Below are positions 7,732 through 11,098 of a DNA stretch of 11,098 nt, piece after piece. Source of the stretch: Synergistaceae bacterium (lineage in GTDB: Bacteria > Synergistota > Synergistia > Synergistales > Synergistaceae). The stretch's first letter is position 1, and each line of letters begins with the position of its first letter. Below the pieces are notes generated by a model. That model saw only the letters and a list, made by a program, of their open reading frames with translations. It was not told the origin of the DNA and searched no databases. The translations under genes were made by a program, and so were the position numbers. The stretch spans positions 1-11,098 of the forward strand of contig JAISLO010000207.1 of NCBI GenBank assembly GCA_031290815.1, written 5' to 3'.

Positions 7732-7745
7732 GTATTTGCGGTCAA
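7717..7745 (-). promoter_or_regulatory. Sigma-70-like promoter for citC
   Basis: On the minus strand TTGACC (7745-7740), a 17-base spacer, then TATTCT (7722-7717). Transcription would start near 7710. It is interlocked with the citDEF promoter: each -35 box lies beyond the -10 box of the other, so two polymerases could not bind at once. Confidence 0.5.
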
Positions 7746-7817
7746 TAAGCGTTTTACGTTTTCCCTAATAAACACCCGTATGTTTTTTGCGGCGGAATCC
7801 TAAAGGAGAGTGGTGTC

Positions 7818-8078
7818 ATGTTGGAGAGAAAGGCCCAGGCTGGGACGCTCGAATCATCCGACTGCCTTGTGATGGTCGAACCGAGCGCCTCGCCAAAATT
7901 CGAGTACGGCGGACAGAACGCCGCGATTTACAGGAGACGAGTCCTGGGGATAATCGAGGAAATCGCTGCGCGGTACGATGGGACAGCCTCGGTCAGGATA
8001 GAAGATCATGGAGCCGTTGAGATGACGCTTCGAGCCAGGATCGAAACGGCATTCGAGCGCGCGTCCGGAAAGGAATGA
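7818..8078 (+). CDS. citD: Citrate lyase acyl carrier protein (gamma subunit), CitD
   Basis: The small carrier subunit that holds the acetylated 2'-(5''-phosphoribosyl)-3'-dephospho-CoA arm of citrate or citramalate lyase. At 86 residues it is slightly shorter than the E. coli protein of about 98. The N-terminal AGTLESSD (8-15) matches the attachment motif GTLES; serine 13 aligns with the modified Ser14 of E. coli. The C-terminal part GAVEMTLRARIETAFERA (65-82) is the usual CitD ending (LRAR...E). The ATG at 7818 has AGGAG at 7804-7808, 9 bases upstream. It is first of citD-citE-citF and ends 3 bases before the citE ATG. Genes that make and attach its cofactor (citG, citX) are not in this window. 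Confidence 0.93.
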   Translation: MLERKAQAGTLESSDCLVMVEPSASPKFEYGGQNAAIYRRRVLGIIEEIAARYDGTASVRIEDHGAVEMTLRARIETAFERASGKE

Positions 8079-8081
8079 GCC

Positions 8082-8999
8082 ATGCCGAACAAAAGCGCCG
8101 GCAGGCGTAACAGCAGACCGTGCAGATCCGTCCTGTACATACCGGGCAACAACCCTTCCATGCTGCAGCATGCGCCGGTCTTCGGCGCGGACGGCGTGCT
8201 GCTCGATCTCGAGGACTCGGTCCAGGGACGCGAAAAAGACGCTGCTCTCAGGCTGGTCTCCCATTTCGTGAGGGATACCGATTTCGGGAACGTGATCGTG
8301 ACCGTGCGCGTAAACGGCGCCGACACGCCGTGGTTCGAACGTGACCTCGAAGAAATCGTCCCGGCCCGTCCGGACGCGATAAGAATACCAAAATGCCATT
8401 CGCCCGAGAGCATCGGTCACGCGGATAAAATCATAGGACAGTTGGAAAAAAAACACGGACTCGTCCCTGGTTCCGTCAAGATTCACGCCATGCTGGAAAC
8501 GGCGCTCGGAATCGAACGGGCCTACGATATCGCAGCGGCTTCGGAGCGGGTGGAGGCCCTGACGCTGGGCGGGCAGGACTTGACGGCTGATATGGGAGTG
8601 CAGAAGACGCGGGACGGCGTCGAACTCATGTACGCGCGCGGACGAGTGGTAATGGCGGCCAAAGCGTTATCCAAGCTCGCGTTCGATACTGTATGGACCG
8701 ATTTGAACGACGCGGACGGGCTCGCGAACGAAGCGAAACTGGCGGTCCAGATGGGTTTCTCTGGAAAGGCCGCGATACATCCGTCGCAGGTCGAGGTGAT
8801 CAACGAGGCGTATCGTCCGAACCCCAAGGAGCTCCGCCGGGCTTTTCGGATCGTCGAGGCCGCGGATATCGCGGAACGAGAGGGCAAGGGCGTGGTATCG
8901 GTGGAGGGAAGGATGGTCGACGCCCCTGTAGTGACGAGGGCGTACTCGCTCATCGAACTCGGGCGCCTTTATGGAATAAACAAGGAGGCTGACCTATGA
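8082..8999 (+). CDS. citE: Citrate lyase beta subunit (citryl/citramalyl-ACP lyase), CitE
   Basis: Cleaves the acyl-ACP intermediate to oxaloacetate (or pyruvate, if citramalate is the substrate) and acetyl-ACP; a HpcH/HpaI-family TIM barrel in the cytoplasm. The 305 residues match the usual 290-310. SVLYIPGNNPSML (16-28) and ADGVLLDLEDSV (36-47) form the first strands; R76 in VRVNG, E139 in MLET and D166 in GGQDLTAD fit the substrate- and Mg-binding residues of the family; GKAAIHPSQV (228-237) is the conserved C-terminal loop. AAGGA lies about 7 bases before the ATG. The TGA overlaps the citF ATG as ATGA, with a perfect AAGGAGG for citF inside the end of this gene. Sequence alone does not separate citrate from citramalate specificity. 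Confidence 0.95.
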   Translation: MPNKSAGRRNSRPCRSVLYIPGNNPSMLQHAPVFGADGVLLDLEDSVQGREKDAALRLVSHFVRDTDFGNVIVTVRVNGADTPWFERDLEEIVPARPDAIRIPKCHSPESIGHADKIIGQLEKKHGLVPGSVKIHAMLETALGIERAYDIAAASERVEALTLGGQDLTADMGVQKTRDGVELMYARGRVVMAAKALSKLAFDTVWTDLNDADGLANEAKLAVQMGFSGKAAIHPSQVEVINEAYRPNPKELRRAFRIVEAADIAEREGKGVVSVEGRMVDAPVVTRAYSLIELGRLYGINKEADL

Positions 9000-10582
9000 T
9001 CGTAAACGAGAAAACGCCGATGAAAAGAAACGGAGCGTTCCGTGATGTGCCGCTGGAAATACCAGGACTCGGCAAGTTCGAGCCCTACGTCTCGCCCTTC
9101 GACTACTTGAACCGCCGTATTTCCCTGCCGGACCTAGGCGAAACCATCATTCATCCGAGGGAACCGCGCGCCGATAAAGTAGTTTACGACATCAAGCGCG
9201 CAGTAGAGAGATCTGGGCTGGAGAACGGGATGACTATCTCCTTTCATCATCACCTGCGCAACGGAGACGCCGTCATGCCGCTCGTGCTCGGCGCTCTGTC
9301 GGAGATGGGTTTCAAGGACCTTCACCTTGCGCCCAGTTCCCTGCCTGACGCTCACGATATGGTGGCTGGCTGCCTTCGCAGCGGGCTCGTTTCACGCCTG
9401 TCGTCATCGGGAGCGCGCGGCGAAGTCGGACGGGCGATATCGTCCGGTGAAATCGATATTCCGGTCGTTCTGCGGAGTCACGGCGGAAGGGCGAGGGCAG
9501 TGGAGTGCGGCGACGTCAAAATAGACGTGGCGTTTCTTGCCGCGCCGGCATGTGACAGATATGGAAACATGACCGGCAGTTCCGGGCGTTCGGCCTGCGG
9601 TTCCCTGGGCTACGCGATGGTTGACGCCAGGCACGCCAGACACGTGATAGCGGTGACTGACAACCTGGAGGAATACCCCCTCAGCCCTCGCATATCCGTA
9701 CCTCAGTATCTGGTCGATCAGGTGTTGGTCACGGACAGCATAGGAGACCCGTCCAAAATAGCGACCGGCGCGACGCGAATCAGCCGCAATCCGGTCGAGC
9801 TCAGAATAGCGCGCAACGCCTTCGACCTGATAGCAGCCTCCGGCCTCCTGGCGGACAATTGTTCCTTTCAAGTCGGAACCGGAGGGGCAAGCCTCGCAGT
9901 GGCGGCATACGTCAGGGAATACATGAGGGAAAATGGTATTCGCGGCGCTTTCGGCCTCGGCGGAATGTCGGGCTATATGATAGACATGCTGGAACAGGGG
10001 TATTTCAAGACCATGTTCGACGTCCAGAGCTTCGATGCGTCGGTGACCGGCTCTCTCGTTAAAAACCCAGGACATGTCGAAATCGACGCCTCCTGCTACG
10101 CCAATCCGTTCAACAGGGGGTGTGTCGCCCATAACCTCGATATAGTAGTGCTATCGGCTTTGGAGATAGACGTATCTTTCAACGTAAACGTCCAAACCGG
10201 AAACGACGGGGTGCTGCGCGGCGCCATCGGAGGACACCAGGATACGGCGGCCGGCTCGAAGATGTCGGTCGTAGTAGCGCCGTCGTTCAGGGGCGGCGTC
10301 CCGACGATAAAGGAATCCGTTCTCACGGTATGCACACCCGGGGAAACGGTGGACGCGTTCGTGACGGAGCGCGGCATATGCATCAACGCACGGCGCGAGG
10401 ACCTGTTGGAGAAGGCAATGAACGCCGGTTTGCCCATAAAGGACATACGCGGCTTGAAATCGGAGACGGAGCGCATGACCGGCGTTCCCGATCTTCCGGA
10501 GTTCGACCGAAGCCGTATAGTGGCGGTGGTTGAAAACCGCGACGGAACACTCCTCGACAGCGTCTATAAGGTTCGCGGCTGA
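8996..10582 (+). CDS. citF: Citrate lyase alpha subunit (acetyl-ACP:citrate ACP transferase), CitF
   Basis: Swaps acetate for citrate (or citramalate) on the carrier arm of CitD, forming the acyl-ACP that CitE cleaves (EC 2.8.3.10). At 528 residues it is a little longer than E. coli CitF (about 510). Conserved blocks include ISFHHHLRNGDAVMPLVL (81-98), AAPACDRYGNMTGSSG (182-197), VGTGGASLAV (293-302), GAFGLGGMSGYMIDML (317-332), SLVKNPGHVEIDASCYANP (353-371) and GAIGGHQDTAAGSK (409-422), all expected of a CoA-transferase-like fold. AAGGAGG at 8982-8988, 7 bases before ATG 8996, fixes the start. The gene is intact, with TGA at 10580-10582. It is the last gene of citDEF; no citX or citG follows within 500 bases, although they follow citF in many bacteria. 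Confidence 0.96.
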   Translation: MIVNEKTPMKRNGAFRDVPLEIPGLGKFEPYVSPFDYLNRRISLPDLGETIIHPREPRADKVVYDIKRAVERSGLENGMTISFHHHLRNGDAVMPLVLGALSEMGFKDLHLAPSSLPDAHDMVAGCLRSGLVSRLSSSGARGEVGRAISSGEIDIPVVLRSHGGRARAVECGDVKIDVAFLAAPACDRYGNMTGSSGRSACGSLGYAMVDARHARHVIAVTDNLEEYPLSPRISVPQYLVDQVLVTDSIGDPSKIATGATRISRNPVELRIARNAFDLIAASGLLADNCSFQVGTGGASLAVAAYVREYMRENGIRGAFGLGGMSGYMIDMLEQGYFKTMFDVQSFDASVTGSLVKNPGHVEIDASCYANPFNRGCVAHNLDIVVLSALEIDVSFNVNVQTGNDGVLRGAIGGHQDTAAGSKMSVVVAPSFRGGVPTIKESVLTVCTPGETVDAFVTERGICINARREDLLEKAMNAGLPIKDIRGLKSETERMTGVPDLPEFDRSRIVAVVENRDGTLLDSVYKVRG

Positions 10583-10639
10583 TTTTTGGCGGGCCGTGCC
10601 GGGAGATGTGAGAGGAAGGCGCGGCCCTGCGCGGTCGAT

Positions 10640-10649
10640 CGTGATCACG
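10640..10649. repeat. 10-bp palindrome downstream of citF
   Basis: CGTGATCACG is a perfect palindrome about 60 bases past the citF stop. It could be a protein site or part of a 3'-end structure; function unknown. Confidence 0.25.
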
Positions 10650-10669
10650 CAATAATTCCTGAACTGCGG

Positions 10670-10709
10670 TCACGGTTGCATGTATCGCGCTCGAGCCGTG
10701 GAGTTTTTT
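10670..10709 (+). terminator. Possible intrinsic terminator of the cit operon
   Basis: TCACGGTT (10670-10677) can pair with AGCCGTGG (10694-10701) in an 8-bp stem with two G-U pairs and a 16-base loop. After two bases comes a run of six T (10704-10709). The loop is larger than usual, which lowers certainty, but position and T-run fit the end of citDEF. Confidence 0.45.
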
Positions 10710-10832
10710 GCACTTCACCACTTCTATTTCTATCCTGCGGGTGCGGAGGAGCCCATGATCTTGTTTTTCGTGACGGGCTTCGGCAACCTGGTTTTTCTTG
10801 TGTGGTTTGACGCTTATATTCAAGTCTGCTAA
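10680..10832 (+). other. Unassigned stretch open in antiparallel frames (possible relic, repeat or small hydrophobic peptide)
   Basis: Forward, ATG 10680 to TAA 10832 reads 50 residues with one hydrophobic segment (MILFFVTGFGNLVFLVWF, residues 26-43). No ribosome binding site is seen, the start sits in the loop of the possible terminator, and the stop lies in a promoter -10 box. The exactly in-phase reverse frame over the same bases reads a charged, soluble-looking stretch (NQVAEARHEKQD, then RTRRIEIEVVKCKK) with AGG and ATA codons like those of neighbouring genes. Antisense of a charged frame is often hydrophobic, so at most one is likely to be real; the reverse may be a gene remnant or part of a dispersed repeat. 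I recognise neither. Confidence 0.25.
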
Positions 10833-10835
10833 AAT
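10807..10835 (+). promoter_or_regulatory. Sigma-70-like promoter pointing right
   Basis: TTGACG (10807-10812), a 17-base spacer, then TAAAAT (10830-10835). Transcription would start near 10842. It would serve the small ORF at 10894 or a gene beyond the window. A perfect palindrome, CTTATATAAG (10837-10846), covers the predicted start point and could be an operator. Confidence 0.5.
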
Positions 10836-10893
10836 GCTTATATAAGGTATTTTTTGTCTTTGACTATCAACGATCCCAAAGAGGGTAGACGGC

Positions 10894-11052
10894 GTGAAGT
10901 GTACTAAAATTGTGATGTGCGGACAAAGTAAGCGCAATCCCTGCCTGAGCGAATTTGGAGGAGCGGCGTTTAGTCTGTTGGAAATCGGGTGGGAAATCGG
11001 TTATGATTTATTTCTCATTTTCGGTTCATTGAAAAATACCCTAATAAATTGA
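10894..11052 (+). CDS. Candidate 52-residue small protein with one hydrophobic segment
   Basis: GTG at 10894 opens a 52-codon frame ending TGA 11050-11052. GAGGG (10881-10885) is 8 bases upstream, and the promoter at 10807-10835 lies about 50 bases before the start, so transcription and translation signals are both in place. The N-terminal 20 residues are polar with three cysteines (3, 9 and 17) and several lysines or arginines. Residues about 22-46 (GGAAFSLLEIGWEIGYDLFLI, then FGSL) are mostly hydrophobic with two glutamates and an aspartate, so it is a weak membrane helix at best. I do not recognise a family. Codon use is more AT-rich than in neighbouring genes, and chance remains a real possibility. 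Confidence 0.3.
   Translation: MKCTKIVMCGQSKRNPCLSEFGGAAFSLLEIGWEIGYDLFLIFGSLKNTLIN
10978..11007 (+). promoter_or_regulatory. Weak promoter-like pair near the right end
   Basis: TTGGAA (10978-10983), an 18-base spacer, then TATGAT (11002-11007). It would point to a gene just beyond the window, and it lies inside the candidate small ORF, so both are unlikely to be right. A direct repeat GGAAATCGG (10980-10988 and 10992-11000) fills the spacer. Confidence 0.2.
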
Positions 11053-11098
11053 CTCATTCTCCAATGATATTACCGCTATTTTGAAAAAATAACTTTTA
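11053..11098. other. AT-rich right end, no feature seen
   Basis: These last bases are strongly AT-rich, end in an A-run and then TTTTA, and contain no start codon with a ribosome binding site. They resemble upstream DNA of a gene outside the window. Confidence 0.3.

Larger units (their letters stand above)
7703..7745. repeat. 43-bp imperfect inverted repeat spanning both cit promoters (candidate operator)
   Basis: The left arm TTGACTGTAAACACAGA (7703-7719) and the right arm read from the other strand, TTGACCGCAAATACAGA (7745-7729), agree at 14 of 17 positions, and all three differences are transitions. A 9-base centre (7720-7728) separates them. Each arm starts with a -35 box, so the symmetry places two equivalent promoters head to head. 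This is the natural place for a dimeric regulator to control citC and citDEF together; which regulator is unknown. Confidence 0.6.
7676..7751. repeat. Perfect 8-bp inverted repeat flanking the citC/citD promoters
   Basis: CGCTTATT at 7676-7683 and AATAAGCG at 7744-7751 are exact inverted copies 60 bases apart. The two copies lie at either side of the promoter region and could be paired protein sites, or a chance match in AT-rich DNA. Confidence 0.3.

Noticed and set aside
7854..8486. 210-codon minus-strand frame across citD and citE
   Set aside because: It crosses two well-supported genes and has no recognisable motif or ribosome binding site.
9404..10132. 242-codon minus-strand frame opposite citF
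   Set aside because: citF is intact and clearly conserved here; the reverse frame shows no family motif.
10591..10627. GGGCCG (10591-10596) and CGGCCC (10622-10627) as a terminator right after citF
   Set aside because: The loop would be 25 bases and no T-run follows; the structure at 10670-10709 fits better.
10383..10937. 184-codon minus-strand frame over the citF end and the right intergenic region
   Set aside because: As a whole gene it is unlikely: about 200 bases overlap citF antisense and both ends look non-coding. Only the middle part is kept as a possible relic.
10583..11098. citX, citG or a tRNA after citF
   Set aside because: I searched all frames by eye for CitX/CitG motifs and for a cloverleaf with a CCA-like acceptor end and found none.
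1..11098. CRISPR array, insertion sequence or prophage genes
   Set aside because: No regularly spaced repeats, transposase motifs or terminal inverted repeats with target duplications were seen; gene order looks like ordinary metabolic chromosome.

Overview
The window looks like a chromosomal segment from an anaerobic, amino-acid- or peptide-using bacterium with an outer membrane. Base composition is moderately GC-rich, codon use is relaxed (ATA and AGG are frequent), a peptide importer sits beside an M20 amidohydrolase, and a citrate-lyase-type cluster follows. I lean towards Synergistetes (Cloacibacillus or Synergistes type). That is inference from gene content and codon style; no rRNA or marker gene is present.

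Positions 1-6356 (minus strand) hold one tightly packed operon, read right to left: a family 5 substrate-binding protein, two permeases (DppB, DppC), two ATPases (DppD, DppF), and an M20 amidohydrolase that runs off the left edge. Several junctions overlap or nearly touch, so translation is probably coupled. A near-consensus sigma-70 promoter (TTGACA-N17-TATATT) lies just upstream of the binding protein. The module would import a peptide or N-acyl amino acid and hydrolyse it in the cytoplasm.

Positions 6602-7669 (minus) encode CitC, the citrate lyase ligase. From 7818 (plus) come citD, citE and citF, the ACP, beta and alpha subunits of citrate lyase or the related citramalate lyase. CitC is transcribed divergently from citDEF, unlike the usual citCDEF order. 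The roughly 150-base gap between them holds two interlocked divergent promoters built on a 43-bp inverted repeat. No citX or citG, needed for the CitD prosthetic group, is visible. In an amino-acid fermenter the lyase could act on citramalate in the methylaspartate route of glutamate fermentation, which would fit the neighbouring peptide uptake genes; this is a hypothesis.

Positions 10583-11098 have no recognisable gene. They contain a possible terminator after citF, a stretch open in antiparallel frames, a good forward promoter (TTGACG-N17-TAAAAT), and a 52-codon small ORF with a plausible ribosome binding site.

The most notable points are the symmetric citC/citDEF control region, the altered ABC signature (LDGGR) in DppF, the possible citramalate lyase role, and the promoter plus small ORF at the right end. 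No mobile element, CRISPR array or tRNA was seen.
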